Positions 45,281 to 54,023 of a stretch of DNA of 64,000 nt are shown one piece after another (position 1 is the stretch's first letter; each line of letters opens with the position of its first letter). Source of the stretch: Secundilactobacillus odoratitofui DSM 19909 = JCM 15043. GTDB lineage: Bacteria > Bacillota > Bacilli > Lactobacillales > Lactobacillaceae. A model generated the notes under the pieces. That model was not told the origin of the DNA. It made no database searches and worked only from the letters and a program-made list of their open reading frames with translations. Location of the stretch: contig NZ_AZEE01000027.1 in the NCBI RefSeq assembly GCF_001434895.1, forward strand, positions 534,233-598,232, in the 5' to 3' direction. The position numbers were made by a program, and so were the translations under genes.

Positions 45281-45808
45281 CTATCCGACGTGTCGCCGTT
45301 TTTGCCTAAGCTGTGCTAGATCAAGAATCATATCAACGACAGCTTCTGGTGTTAACTCATCGGTATCAATTTCAACATCACTCACACCATGATACCGCGA
45401 ATCCCGTTCAGATTTAAGTCCAACTAACCCGTCGAAGCCAAGTTCCTTAACTAATGGCCGTTGGTTGTCACCTGCTAGCCTAACCATAATCGTTTCTGGT
45501 TTAACGTTCAGTAAAATCACCGGGACATCGCTTTCACGTAACAACTCATAATTAGCGGGTTGAATGGGTGTGCCACCGCCAGTAGAGAGGATGCCTTGTG
45601 TATGTTGCAGTGCATCAGCTAAAACATCGTGTTCCATCTGTCGAAAGGCTAACTCACCATCCTCGTCAAAAATGCGTTGAATGCTTTTGCCTGCCCGCTC
45701 AACAATCACGTTGTCGAGGTCACGGTGTGTGGTCCGTAACCGTTTTGCTAATAACTGGCCAACCGTTGTTTTTCCGCTGCCCATGAAGCCAACTAAAATT
45801 GCTTTCAT
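45281..45808 (-). CDS. aroK: Shikimate kinase
   Basis: A 175-residue kinase that phosphorylates shikimate at the 3-hydroxyl in the fifth step of the chorismate pathway. The Walker A loop GFMGSGKTTVG is at 7-17, the shikimate-binding DLDN is near 32, and STGGGTPI near 76 is the GGG substrate motif. The lid segment DNQRPLV is visible. The ATG overlaps the tyrA stop by four bases (ATGA), so translation is coupled. Confidence 0.95.
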   Translation of the reverse strand: MKAILVGFMGSGKTTVGQLLAKRLRTTHRDLDNVIVERAGKSIQRIFDEDGELAFRQMEHDVLADALQHTQGILSTGGGTPIQPANYELLRESDVPVILLNVKPETIMVRLAGDNQRPLVKELGFDGLVGLKSERDSRYHGVSDVEIDTDELTPEAVVDMILDLAQLRQKRRHVG

Positions 45809-46671
45809 TGTAAATCCCCCTTGGACTCTAATCGTTGGCGCGTTGTCTGCGCCCGGTCAAAAAATTGATAAATTGCGTCTTGATCTTGTGTCTTAATGGC
45901 TTGTTTAATCTGCTCTAACTGCTCAATGTATGTATCAAGTTGCGTACTGATTGCGTCTGCATTACTCATCATAATTGCGGTCCACATAGTTGGATCCGCG
46001 CCTGCGATTCTTGTCGTACTCTTAAAACCACCCGCGGCGGCATTAAGGCCAACTGGATCGTGTGCTAATTGGTGGGCCGCCGTATTAACTAGGTTAGCAG
46101 CTAACACGTGTGGGACATGACTGATTTCACTCACCAACTGATCATGCGCCTCTGCTGTAACTGTAACCCATGATAATTGGGCTGCCTGCAAGAGATGTTC
46201 AAACCGCTCAACTTGTGTCGCGGTCTGTGACCCGTTGACTAGAAAATATGTGGCGCCATTAAATAAATTCTGACGACCTGCACGCCCACCCGATTCGTGT
46301 GAACCGGCCATCGGGTGACCGCCCATAAAGGCGATGCCACGGTGTTGCAACGTCTTAGATGCTTGCATAACCTGTGTCTTAGTACTCCCAACATCCGTCA
46401 CCAACACGTCTGGTTTCAAGGTCACCTGCGTTAATTGCTGCAACTGGTTCACGATGACTGAGACAGGACCAGCCAGGATAATTAAATCAGCACGCTTGGC
46501 TGCATTTACCAGTGTGCCACGTTCATCAATTACCTGCTGATCCAGCAAAAACTGACTGGTATCATCGTTAGGGTCGTCACCAATAATTGTGATTGGTTCA
46601 TCACTTTGCCGCATCACCCGTGCCAATGAACTGCCAATTAATCCTAATCCGCTAATCAGTACCGTTGTCAC
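45805..46671 (-). CDS. tyrA: Prephenate dehydrogenase
   Basis: A 288-residue NAD-dependent enzyme that converts prephenate to 4-hydroxyphenylpyruvate for tyrosine. The dinucleotide loop GLGLIGSSLARVM is at 8-20. VTDVGSTKTQV, FMGGHPMAGSHESG and the following helical domain are typical of TyrA. There is no C-terminal ACT domain, so tyrosine feedback may rest on other means, such as the attenuator ahead of the operon. Confidence 0.95.
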   Translation of the reverse strand: MTTVLISGLGLIGSSLARVMRQSDEPITIIGDDPNDDTSQFLLDQQVIDERGTLVNAAKRADLIILAGPVSVIVNQLQQLTQVTLKPDVLVTDVGSTKTQVMQASKTLQHRGIAFMGGHPMAGSHESGGRAGRQNLFNGATYFLVNGSQTATQVERFEHLLQAAQLSWVTVTAEAHDQLVSEISHVPHVLAANLVNTAAHQLAHDPVGLNAAAGGFKSTTRIAGADPTMWTAIMMSNADAISTQLDTYIEQLEQIKQAIKTQDQDAIYQFFDRAQTTRQRLESKGDLQ

Positions 46672-46685
46672 ATCACATCACCTCG

Positions 46686-47972
46686 TTAAAGTAGTTTGTC
46701 TAAATCATCAAAGAAGGCCGGATATGAAATACCAACACTTTCAGCACCGGTCAACGTTACTGGTGTATCCACCAACAACGCCGCGATTCCAAGTACCATC
46801 CCAATCCGGTGGTCATCATGCGCATCTAGATTCGGATCAGTAACCCGCCAAGGCTTGCGACCATCGATAACGAAACCGTCTGGTAGTTCCTCAATGGCAA
46901 TCCCAAGTTTTTTAAACTCGGTCACAATAGCACTGATGCGATCCGTCTCTTTCACCCGTAATTCTTCAGCACCGGTGATTCTGCTAACACCATTAGCCTT
47001 AGCTGCAAGTAACGCCACTAGCGGCAATTCATCAATCACAGCTGGAATATCGTCTTTGCCAATTTCAATTGGTTTCAAGTCAGCTGATTGAACGGTTAAG
47101 TCCCCAATCGGTTCACCGTTAGTTGGCTCAGTGCTAATCGTGACTTTACCGCCCATTCGCCGCAAAATGTCTAGTAAACCAGTCCGAGTTTTATTTAACC
47201 CAACGTCTTTCAGCGTAATAGTCGACCCTGGTACTAAGCTAGCTGCCGTAATGAAAAATGCCGCTGAGGACATATCTCCGGGCACCGTCATGGTTTGTCC
47301 GAATAAATGCGGTTGTGGTTGAACCGTAATCGTAACGCCGTCCGCTGCAGTGTTAATTTGACCGCCAAACGCCGTTAACATCCGCTCTGTGTGATCACGC
47401 GTTGGTAATAGCTCTGTTAACGTACTTGGTTCAGTTGCCTGTAACGCCGCTAAAATCATGGCACTCTTCACTTGTGCGCTGGCCACTTTCAATTGGTAAT
47501 GTGTCGCACGTAATCGCCGGCCCTTGATTGTAACGGGTAAATGCCCATCAGTTGTTTCAATCGTGGCGCCCATTCGAGCTAGTGGTTCACTCACCCGACG
47601 CATCGGCCGCTTTGAAAGGGATTGATCGCCTATCAGAGTAGTATCGAAGTTCTGGCCGGCAAGTAAGCCCATAATGAGTCGCGTTGTTGTGCCAGAATTT
47701 CCCATATCAAGCGGTTGTCCGCTAGCGTGTAAGCCGTGTAGCCCAACACCTTGAATCGTGACGTTGGTCCCAACTCGTTCAATTGGAACACCCAGTTGCT
47801 GAAACGCCGCTAGCGTTGATAAACAGTCAGCTGAAGTTAAGAAGTGACTAAGTTTAGTTGTGCCTTCACTGATGGCCCCCAGCATGATGCCACGGTGTGA
47901 GATGCTTTTATCGCCAGGAACGACAAGCGTACCGTGCAAGCCTCCCGTTGGTTTTCCTTTAAGTGTCTTCAT
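46686..47972 (-). CDS. aroA: 3-phosphoshikimate 1-carboxyvinyltransferase (EPSP synthase)
   Basis: A 428-residue enzyme that joins phosphoenolpyruvate to shikimate-3-phosphate. Family signatures are PGDKSISHRGIMLGA near 19-33, DMGNSGTTTRLIMGLLAG near 90 and RVKETDRISAI (here LRVKETDRISAI) near 340. The ATG at 47972 is chosen because GGAGG lies eight bases upstream; a GTG-type start at 47987 is less likely. It sits between aroC and tyrA in one operon. Confidence 0.96.
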   Translation of the reverse strand: MKTLKGKPTGGLHGTLVVPGDKSISHRGIMLGAISEGTTKLSHFLTSADCLSTLAAFQQLGVPIERVGTNVTIQGVGLHGLHASGQPLDMGNSGTTTRLIMGLLAGQNFDTTLIGDQSLSKRPMRRVSEPLARMGATIETTDGHLPVTIKGRRLRATHYQLKVASAQVKSAMILAALQATEPSTLTELLPTRDHTERMLTAFGGQINTAADGVTITVQPQPHLFGQTMTVPGDMSSAAFFITAASLVPGSTITLKDVGLNKTRTGLLDILRRMGGKVTISTEPTNGEPIGDLTVQSADLKPIEIGKDDIPAVIDELPLVALLAAKANGVSRITGAEELRVKETDRISAIVTEFKKLGIAIEELPDGFVIDGRKPWRVTDPNLDAHDDHRIGMVLGIAALLVDTPVTLTGAESVGISYPAFFDDLDKLL

Positions 47973-47998
47973 CTGGTGCGCCTCCATCCATTTGTAGT

Positions 47999-49165
47999 TT
48001 AGTAGTGCTTTAATTCTTCTCGGTAATCCTTCAGTTGAGCCTTTAAACGTTCCATATTACTAGCATCAAAGGTATCCATAATTGCCTTGGCTAATTCAAT
48101 CGCCACCAGACTTTCAATGACGATCGAAGCTGGTACGATGGCTGTGGTATCTGAACGTTCAACGCTGGCCTTCTTCACTTCTTTGGTCTGAACATCAACG
48201 CTTTGAAGTGGCTTATACAACGTTGGAATTGGTTTCATGGCCGCTTTGACAATAATTGGCATCCCGTTAGTCATCCCACCTTCAAAGCCACCTAAGTGAT
48301 CTGACTGCCGGGTAAATCCTTCACCTTCATGCCAATCGATCTCATCCATGACTTGGCTACCAAAACTAGTTGCGGCTTTGAACCCATCACCAATTTCGAC
48401 ACCCTTCATGGCGTTCATACCCATGACTGCACCGGCAAGTTTGGCATCTAACTTGGTATCCCAACTGATGTAGCTGCCTAAACCAGCAGGTACGTTCGTA
48501 GCAACCACTCGGATAATACCGCCAAGGGTATCGCCGTCCTTTTTAGTCTGATCGATCAAAGTATGGATTTCATCAACTTTCTCAGGTTCAACAATACGCA
48601 AATCATTATTGGTAATAACTTCGTTAATCTTTTGAACGTCTAATGGTGCCTTTGAATCTGCATTAACGGCCCCAATTTGTTGAACATAACCGACTAATTC
48701 AATATCAAGTTGTTGCAAAAACTGTTTCGCAATTGCCCCGATTGCCACTCTCATCGCCGTTTCTCTGGCACTCGAACGTTCCAAAACATTGCGCAAGTCA
48801 CGGTGATTATATTTCATACCACCAACCAAATCAGCGTGTCCTGGTCTTGGTCGCTCAACTGTTCGCAGTGAATTCTCAGCCGTTTCCTCCGCTACTGGGT
48901 CCATGATTTTACCCCAGTGAGCGTGGTCTCGATTATTCACGACTAACGCGATTGGTGACCCCATCGTCTTCTTGTGACGAACGCCACCAACGATCGTCAC
49001 TTGGTCGTGTTCAATTTGTTGGCGACTGCCACGACCATAACCGCCTTGCCGGGCAGCTAACTGTGCGTTGATGGCATCGATATCGAGCGTTAATCCGGCT
49101 GGTAGGCCTTCAATAATCCCCGTTAATTGTGGTCCGTGTGACTCACCTGCTGTTAAGTAGTTCAT
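47999..49165 (-). CDS. aroC: Chorismate synthase
   Basis: A 388-residue FMN-dependent enzyme that makes chorismate from EPSP by 1,4-elimination. It has all family marks: GESHGPQLTGIIEGLPAG at the N terminus, the RPGHADLVGGMKYNHRDLRN block near 100 with its catalytic His, ERSSARETAMRVA, and RSDTTAIVPASIVIE near 337. It needs reduced FMN but no reductase is encoded beside it. Confidence 0.97.
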   Translation of the reverse strand: MNYLTAGESHGPQLTGIIEGLPAGLTLDIDAINAQLAARQGGYGRGSRQQIEHDQVTIVGGVRHKKTMGSPIALVVNNRDHAHWGKIMDPVAEETAENSLRTVERPRPGHADLVGGMKYNHRDLRNVLERSSARETAMRVAIGAIAKQFLQQLDIELVGYVQQIGAVNADSKAPLDVQKINEVITNNDLRIVEPEKVDEIHTLIDQTKKDGDTLGGIIRVVATNVPAGLGSYISWDTKLDAKLAGAVMGMNAMKGVEIGDGFKAATSFGSQVMDEIDWHEGEGFTRQSDHLGGFEGGMTNGMPIIVKAAMKPIPTLYKPLQSVDVQTKEVKKASVERSDTTAIVPASIVIESLVAIELAKAIMDTFDASNMERLKAQLKDYREELKHY

Positions 49166-49194
49166 CGTTTGTCTTCCTCTCTTATTTAGCTTGC

Positions 49195-49515
49195 CTAATG
49201 ATCGTCTTTTTTAAGTTGTGCTTGATAAGCACGCGAATTTTTCATGATGGTTTTAAAGATATCTTGCATATAAGCTCGCGTAGCCGGATTAGGGTCTGAT
49301 TGTGCGACCCGGTCCAGAACTTGATCTTCTCGTCCCTGATCCATAACCGGTATATGAGCAGTCTGCTTAGCTTGATTAACTTGAATCACGGCCTCAAAAC
49401 GTTGCGTCAACAGGTCAACAAGTTGTTCATCGATTTGATTAATTTGTTGGCGGGCAGCTGCTAATTGATTGGGTTGCCACGCGCCTTTTTCTGTTTCATC
49501 TTGTGATACCATCAT
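49195..49515 (-). CDS. aroQ: Chorismate mutase (AroQ type)
   Basis: A 106-residue all-helical protein that rearranges chorismate to prephenate. The AroQ signature is seen in QINQIDEQLVDLLTQRFEAVIQVNQAK (quoted in part: IDEQLVDLLTQRF, with Arg and Lys as expected), DQGREDQVLDRV and YMQDIFKTIMKNSR. AAGGAG at 49524-49529 fixes the start at the ATG 49515. A GTG at 49524 overlaps that site and is unlikely. It is the first structural gene after the leader attenuator. Confidence 0.92.
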   Translation of the reverse strand: MMVSQDETEKGAWQPNQLAAARQQINQIDEQLVDLLTQRFEAVIQVNQAKQTAHIPVMDQGREDQVLDRVAQSDPNPATRAYMQDIFKTIMKNSRAYQAQLKKDDH

Positions 49516-49542
49516 GTTGGTCACTCCTTAGGTTTTAGGTAC

Positions 49543-49576
49543 GAAAAAAGCCAGCTAGACAAATCTAGCTGGCTTG
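49543..49576 (-). terminator. Attenuator terminator of the aromatic operon
   Basis: AGCCAGCTAGA and TCTAGCTGGCT form an 11-bp stem with a short loop, followed on the minus strand by six T. It lies between the leader ORF and aroQ. Its two arms can pair instead with CCAGCTAGA and TCTAGCTG of an upstream hairpin (about 49607-49633), so the two structures exclude each other. Confidence 0.88.
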
Positions 49577-49701
49577 AGTCGACTTCTATCGAATCAATGG
49601 GTAGCACAGCTAGAACTTCACGTCTAGCTGGCCATGACAAGTAACGGCTCTGCTTTAGACGCGAACGCGATGTTTCGGCGTCCGCATCATTACTGCGGAC
49701 G

Positions 49702-49764
49702 CTAACTAAAGTAATAGCCGTACCAATACGCATTAACTTGGGTTAACTGAGTCGTCATGGTCAT
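49702..49764 (-). CDS. Aromatic leader peptide (attenuator)
   Basis: A 20-codon ORF, too short for normal gene calling. It begins MTMTTQLTQ and carries the run AYWYGYYFS before the stop: four Tyr, one Trp and one Phe in seven codons (residues 13-19). AAAGGA lies six bases before the ATG at 49764. A promoter sits just upstream and a terminator hairpin downstream, ahead of aroQ-aroC-aroA-tyrA-aroK. Stalling at scarce Tyr/Phe/Trp-tRNA should favour readthrough. Known family logic: ribosome-mediated attenuation as for trp or phe leaders. The Tyr bias agrees with tyrA in the operon. Confidence 0.82.
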   Translation of the reverse strand: MTMTTQLTQVNAYWYGYYFS

Positions 49765-49792
49765 TGATCCTTTCTCGTTAAATGTTGTAATC

Positions 49793-49821
49793 ATTAAAAC
49801 ATATTAATTTTAATCCGTCAA
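49793..49821 (-). promoter_or_regulatory. Promoter of the aromatic operon
   Basis: On the minus strand TTGACG (49816-49821) and TTTAAT (49793-49798) are spaced by 17 bases, about 30 bases before the leader ORF. Confidence 0.6.
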
Positions 49822-49896
49822 CGTTTAATTCATTTTTAATGTTTTGAATTTAATAAAGACAGTTTTTAACTAGTGTCACACTAACGCCACTTGATA

Positions 49897-51042
49897 TTAC
49901 TTCAGCCAGTAGCCGTTATTAATTCGATCCAATAATGTCACCATCTGGCGGGTTTCTTCAACGTCATGGACTCGAATGATTTTACCGCCCTTTTGAATCA
50001 TGGCGACTTCACTCACCAAGGTCATTGGCAAGCGCTCATCCTTCTTTAAACCAAGTAACGTTCCCATATAACCTTTACGTGACACAGCCACCATCATCGG
50101 GCGGTTAAGGTCGTTAAACTGATCAACGTTATTCATAATCACATAATCTTGATCATCGTTGTTAACCTTGCTGTCAGCGTAACCAAGACCTTGATCAATT
50201 GCGATTCGTTCAAAATCAATTCCAGCATCGACCAACATTTGAATATTTTGCTCGAAAAACGAATGCGATTCAGCAGTCATCACGCCAAAATCAAACTGCC
50301 GGCCGTTCAACATCGTCAATAAGCCAACGTTAGACTGTGCCATCAGTGTTAGTTTGGCCGGATCATCCGCAAAACTATTCACATCGTTAATAATCGCAAC
50401 ACCAGCGTCAATGGCTTCGCTCATGACGGGAGCTTTATAGGTATCAATCGCTAAAACAGCCTCTGGAAAACGACTCGTAATGGCCTTGATATACGGAATT
50501 GTCCGTTCAATTTCTAACTCTGGCGTAATTTCAGTATAACCGGGTCGGGTCGTTTGACCATTGACTTCGATAACATCGGCCCCCGCTGTTAACATTTGCT
50601 CAACGTGAGCAAGGACTGCATCCATGGTTGTATACCGACCACCGTCATAAAACGAGTCGGGCGTAATGTTCATAATACCGTAAATCATCTCAGTATCACG
50701 TAGCTTAAATTGATGATCGCCAGCTTGCCAGTTTAAAGAATGGGTCTTTAAAATTTGATTGAATACCTGCTGTTCCTGATCAGTCGAGTCAAACCAAGCT
50801 TGACAATGGGTACTCAGTAACTTGACGGCCGGAATTGTCAACAGGGCGGTCACCGTCTCGCCTTCGTTCATCACGACGGCATCAAGCTGGTTCAACCGAA
50901 ACAGTAACGCCTCTTGCTGCTTAGTCGTTAATTGTTCAAATTGAAGAATCATTAACCGCTGGCGTTGTGCCAGTTGATATAGGGCGTGACTTTGTAAATC
51001 AGGGGCAAATTCAAATTGGGTTGTCACTTCAGTTACTTGCAT
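49897..51042 (-). CDS. folP: Dihydropteroate synthase
   Basis: A 381-residue enzyme that joins p-aminobenzoate to the pterin pyrophosphate. The barrel starts near residue 118 with MIYGIMNITPDSFYDGG; ADVIEVNGQTTRPGY, AIDTYKAPV, IINDVNSF and AVSRKGYMG follow. The first 115 residues are an extra N-terminal domain of unknown role. The usual IDIGGESTRPG is altered to IEVNGQTTRPG. It is the last gene of the folate operon. Confidence 0.93.
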   Translation of the reverse strand: MQVTEVTTQFEFAPDLQSHALYQLAQRQRLMILQFEQLTTKQQEALLFRLNQLDAVVMNEGETVTALLTIPAVKLLSTHCQAWFDSTDQEQQVFNQILKTHSLNWQAGDHQFKLRDTEMIYGIMNITPDSFYDGGRYTTMDAVLAHVEQMLTAGADVIEVNGQTTRPGYTEITPELEIERTIPYIKAITSRFPEAVLAIDTYKAPVMSEAIDAGVAIINDVNSFADDPAKLTLMAQSNVGLLTMLNGRQFDFGVMTAESHSFFEQNIQMLVDAGIDFERIAIDQGLGYADSKVNNDDQDYVIMNNVDQFNDLNRPMMVAVSRKGYMGTLLGLKKDERLPMTLVSEVAMIQKGGKIIRVHDVEETRQMVTLLDRINNGYWLK

Positions 51043-51048
51043 GTCAGT

Positions 51049-51633
51049 CTATTCTCCCTTCAATTGCTGCGCAAGTTGGTGCGCGGCGCGGCCACGATGT
51101 GTCAATGGCAAACGTTGTTCATCAGGCAGCTGCGCTAACGTCGATTGCTGATGATCTAATTGAAATAATTTGTCAAAACCGGTCGAATAGTCACCGCGGC
51201 TTGTTTGGGCAATCTGACCAGTTACCCGACCGGTCACAACAATTGCCGGTTGATTGGGCTGCACCGCCGCCAGCGTACTGACCATCGTAGCACGACGGTC
51301 GGCTTGACCTGCCATTGCCAACAAAATCGTCTGGTTGTCACTGTGAGCAACATCTTGGTGTAGCTCCCGTTTAGTGGTCACACCAAGGTGCGTACCCAAC
51401 GCCGGAATCTCGATACCACTATCATCTGCAATGACCCCACATGACGTTATTTTGGCTAAAAACTGAGCCTTCGTCAAAGCATTAGTCTCGTAACTTGTTG
51501 TGGTTTCGCTGGGAAAGGTAACTGGACTAAGCACGTTGGTATACGGTTGCGCCTGAATCCCATAAAACGCTAGGCATTTGATGAGATCGGCTGTTTTAAA
51601 GGCATTATTTGACGCAATTAACCAATCTGTCAT
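51049..51633 (-). CDS. Non-canonical purine NTP pyrophosphatase (Ham1/RdgB family)
   Basis: A 194-residue nucleotide pyrophosphatase. The start DWLIASNNAFKTADLIKCL and VIADDSGIEIPALGTHLGV are family signatures, and the segment GDYSTGFDKLFQ recalls the GFGYDP loop of RdgB in altered form. In L. plantarum the same place in the folate operon is held by a gene named xtp3; here it may remove the triphosphate from dihydroneopterin triphosphate. That role is inferred from the operon. It overlaps folC by four bases. Confidence 0.82.
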   Translation of the reverse strand: MTDWLIASNNAFKTADLIKCLAFYGIQAQPYTNVLSPVTFPSETTTSYETNALTKAQFLAKITSCGVIADDSGIEIPALGTHLGVTTKRELHQDVAHSDNQTILLAMAGQADRRATMVSTLAAVQPNQPAIVVTGRVTGQIAQTSRGDYSTGFDKLFQLDHQQSTLAQLPDEQRLPLTHRGRAAHQLAQQLKGE

Positions 51634-52961
51634 CGTTCGGCCTCCATCATCTCGGCGAGTTCACGGGCGACGTAAAAAGAACCTGCAACCATGATCATAC
51701 CATCTGCTGGTAGATCTGCTTTTGCCTGCGTCACAGCGGCTGCCATACTGTTCATCGTCATCACTGTCGTTTGTGGTGATAGTGCTTGAATTTGTTGGGT
51801 GAGCTGCTGCGCTGGGAGTGCTCTCGCTGGATTAGCCGGCGTCACCGTCAAGACTTGATTTGCCAGTGGTAATAGCATCGTCAGCATTTCAGACACCGCT
51901 TTATCGGCCAAAAAACCAACGATCCAAGTAACCGGACGCCCTTGTCTGAATGCGCCTAAGCTAGCAGTTAGGGCCGCCATACCATCCGGATTATGCGCCA
52001 CATCAACTATTGTGAGCGGTGTTTGCGCCACAACGGCAAACCGATCTGGTAGTGACACTTGCGTTAACCCAGTCAGTACTGCTGAATCCGTCAGACTAAC
52101 GTGTTGATGACGTAGAACCGAAACCGCAGTCAGTACCAACGCTAAGTTTTGCGCTTGAAAATCACCACTGAGTTTGAGCGTCACGCTTGGCCAATCGAAC
52201 GCTGCGCTGTGAACGCTGACTGTCATCTGCCCCGGTTGTCGCGACAAAATGGTTGTCTCAACCACCGGCGCAACAAACTTCACACCCTGCTTTGTCGCTT
52301 CCGATTGGAGCACCGTCATTGCCGCCGGCGCTTGATCGTGCAATGTCACGACCGTCGTTCCCGGTTTTGTAATTTTAGCCTTCTGCGTTGCGATTTTAGT
52401 TAGCGTGTCGCCCAAAATTTGCATATGATCCATGGCAATTTTAGTAAAAATCGTGAGTTGCGGTGCACTAATAGCGTTGGTCGCATCCGTTAAGCCACCC
52501 AGACCGGCCTCTAAAATCACATAGTCCGCTCGCTGGTTTTGATACCAAATCAGACTAATTAAAAACTGCCACTCAAAAATCGAAATATCTGTCGACGCTA
52601 GTCCCAATCGCTTAACCACCGGCAGAATTTCAGCATAACTATCTAAAAATTCAGCCTCACTGATCCATTGGTGATTAAATTGAATCTGCTCTCGATCATT
52701 TAAAATGGCCGGACTATTAAAACGACCCACTTGATAACCTTGTTGTTCTAAAATTGCGCTAAGCATGGCGCCAGTGGACCCTTTGCCGTTCGTTCCCGCA
52801 ATATGAATAACGTGGTAGCCTTGATCAGGATGACCAAGAGCGGCCACAATCTTTTTCAATAAAGGCACGCGGTTGGTATCCCCAACTAAGCGTGCCTGGT
52901 TAAACTGTTCAATGAGCTGTTGATATAATTGATGAACTGCTTGTTGATTCACATTAATCAC
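51630..52961 (-). CDS. folC: Folylpolyglutamate/dihydrofolate synthase
   Basis: A 443-residue ATP-dependent ligase that adds glutamate to dihydropteroate and folates. The P-loop HIAGTNGKGSTGAML lies near 55, followed by RFNSPAILNDREQI, ILEAGLGGLTDATNAI, FTKIAMDHMQILGDT and VDVAHNPDGMAAL. It overlaps folE upstream and the Ham1-like gene downstream by four bases each, giving tight translational coupling. Confidence 0.94.
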   Translation of the reverse strand: MINVNQQAVHQLYQQLIEQFNQARLVGDTNRVPLLKKIVAALGHPDQGYHVIHIAGTNGKGSTGAMLSAILEQQGYQVGRFNSPAILNDREQIQFNHQWISEAEFLDSYAEILPVVKRLGLASTDISIFEWQFLISLIWYQNQRADYVILEAGLGGLTDATNAISAPQLTIFTKIAMDHMQILGDTLTKIATQKAKITKPGTTVVTLHDQAPAAMTVLQSEATKQGVKFVAPVVETTILSRQPGQMTVSVHSAAFDWPSVTLKLSGDFQAQNLALVLTAVSVLRHQHVSLTDSAVLTGLTQVSLPDRFAVVAQTPLTIVDVAHNPDGMAALTASLGAFRQGRPVTWIVGFLADKAVSEMLTMLLPLANQVLTVTPANPARALPAQQLTQQIQALSPQTTVMTMNSMAAAVTQAKADLPADGMIMVAGSFYVARELAEMMEAER

Positions 52962-53527
52962 CCGTTAATTCGTTGTAAAAATTCGCGTTTTAGATCTTGA
53001 TCAGTTTTAAAACTACCCGTGTAGTAACTCGTTTCAGTCAGACTACCCGTTTTTTCAACGCCCCGCATCTCCATACACATGTGCCGTGCTGAAATTGAGA
53101 CGGCAATTCCCTTGGGATCCAAGATTCGAGTCAGTTCCTTGGCAATGTTAACCGTCAGTCGTTCTTGGACGTTAGGTCGCTTCGCACAGTAGTTCACCAA
53201 GCGTGGAATTTTGCTCAATCCCATCACCCGTTTTTGATCCGGAATATAGGCGACGTGAACCTGACCGAAGAATGGTAACAAATGATGTTCACACATTGAA
53301 TAGAAGGGAATGTCTTTGATCAGTACCATTTCCGTCGTTTCATCAACCGGAAACAGTTTGTAGTTATCAAAAGCTGGTGCGTTCACAGAAGAGAACACTT
53401 CACCATACATCCGTGCTACCCGGGCCGGTGTTTCAATTAACCCTTCTCGTTTTGGGTCTTCACCCACGGCCTCCAAAATCATTTTAACGGCCTGTTCAAT
53501 TTTTTGTTGATTTGCTTCATTTATCAT
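52958..53527 (-). CDS. folE: GTP cyclohydrolase I
   Basis: A 189-residue enzyme that converts GTP to 7,8-dihydroneopterin triphosphate, the entry to folate synthesis. The zinc and catalytic residues lie in FYSMCEHHLLPFFGQVHVAYIP (quoted in part: CEHHLLPF) and in HMCMEMRGV. GLSKIPRLVNYCAKRPNVQE is the usual pterin-binding block. It overlaps folK by 11 bases and folC by four. Confidence 0.96.
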   Translation of the reverse strand: MINEANQQKIEQAVKMILEAVGEDPKREGLIETPARVARMYGEVFSSVNAPAFDNYKLFPVDETTEMVLIKDIPFYSMCEHHLLPFFGQVHVAYIPDQKRVMGLSKIPRLVNYCAKRPNVQERLTVNIAKELTRILDPKGIAVSISARHMCMEMRGVEKTGSLTETSYYTGSFKTDQDLKREFLQRING

Positions 53528-54023
53528 TGTCTATCAAGACCCCTTCTACTTTTCTGATCCAACTGGTATCTTGTTTGGTTTTTAAGGCAGCTTCGACTAG
53601 CTTTAACACACCGTCATCATCACCAGCAATTTCTTGAACCGGTAACAAAACAAAATTACGTGCCTGAGCCCGTGGGTGTGGGACGGTTAAGGTCGGCGTC
53701 TCGATACGTTGTGTTCCCCAGTACACGATGTCTAAATCAATCGTCCGTGGTCCCCAGTGTTCGAGCCGCTGCCGGTGTCCTAGCTGTTCTGCACGATGTA
53801 ACACGTCTAACAGCGCCGTTGGCGTCAGTGAAGTGGTTAATGACACCGCAATATTATAGAAATTAGCCTGATTTAAATTGCCCCAGGGCTGCGTTTCATA
53901 AACCGACGACACGCGAACAATTTGAACATCAGCTCGTTGTCTTAAATACGCAACAGCCTGATTAAGGTTTTCGAGTCGATCCCCGATGTTAGAACCAATG
54001 CTTAAATAAACTCGATCACTCAC
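53517..54023 (-). CDS. folK: 2-amino-4-hydroxy-6-hydroxymethyldihydropteridine diphosphokinase
   Basis: A 168-residue kinase that pyrophosphorylates hydroxymethyl-dihydropterin. Signatures are YLSIGSNIGDRLENL, SSVYETQPWG and the HPPK motif WGPRTIDLDIVYW, then VPHPRAQARNFVLLP. The GTG at 54023 is chosen because it gives the standard N terminus and AGGTGAG lies upstream; a longer frame to 54080 runs inside folB. It overlaps folB by eight bases. Confidence 0.93.
   Translation of the reverse strand: MSDRVYLSIGSNIGDRLENLNQAVAYLRQRADVQIVRVSSVYETQPWGNLNQANFYNIAVSLTTSLTPTALLDVLHRAEQLGHRQRLEHWGPRTIDLDIVYWGTQRIETPTLTVPHPRAQARNFVLLPVQEIAGDDDGVLKLVEAALKTKQDTSWIRKVEGVLIDNDK

Noticed and set aside
49521..49733. 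A 70-codon minus-strand frame across the aromatic leader region
   Set aside because: It starts inside the leader region without a binding site and runs through all attenuator hairpins. The 20-codon ORF at 49702-49764 in another frame has a proper site and the aromatic codons.
49543..49764. T-box riboswitch upstream of the aromatic genes
   Set aside because: No AGGGUGGNACCGCG-type antiterminator bulge or AGUA-box was found; the leader ORF and mutually exclusive CUAGCU hairpins explain the region better.
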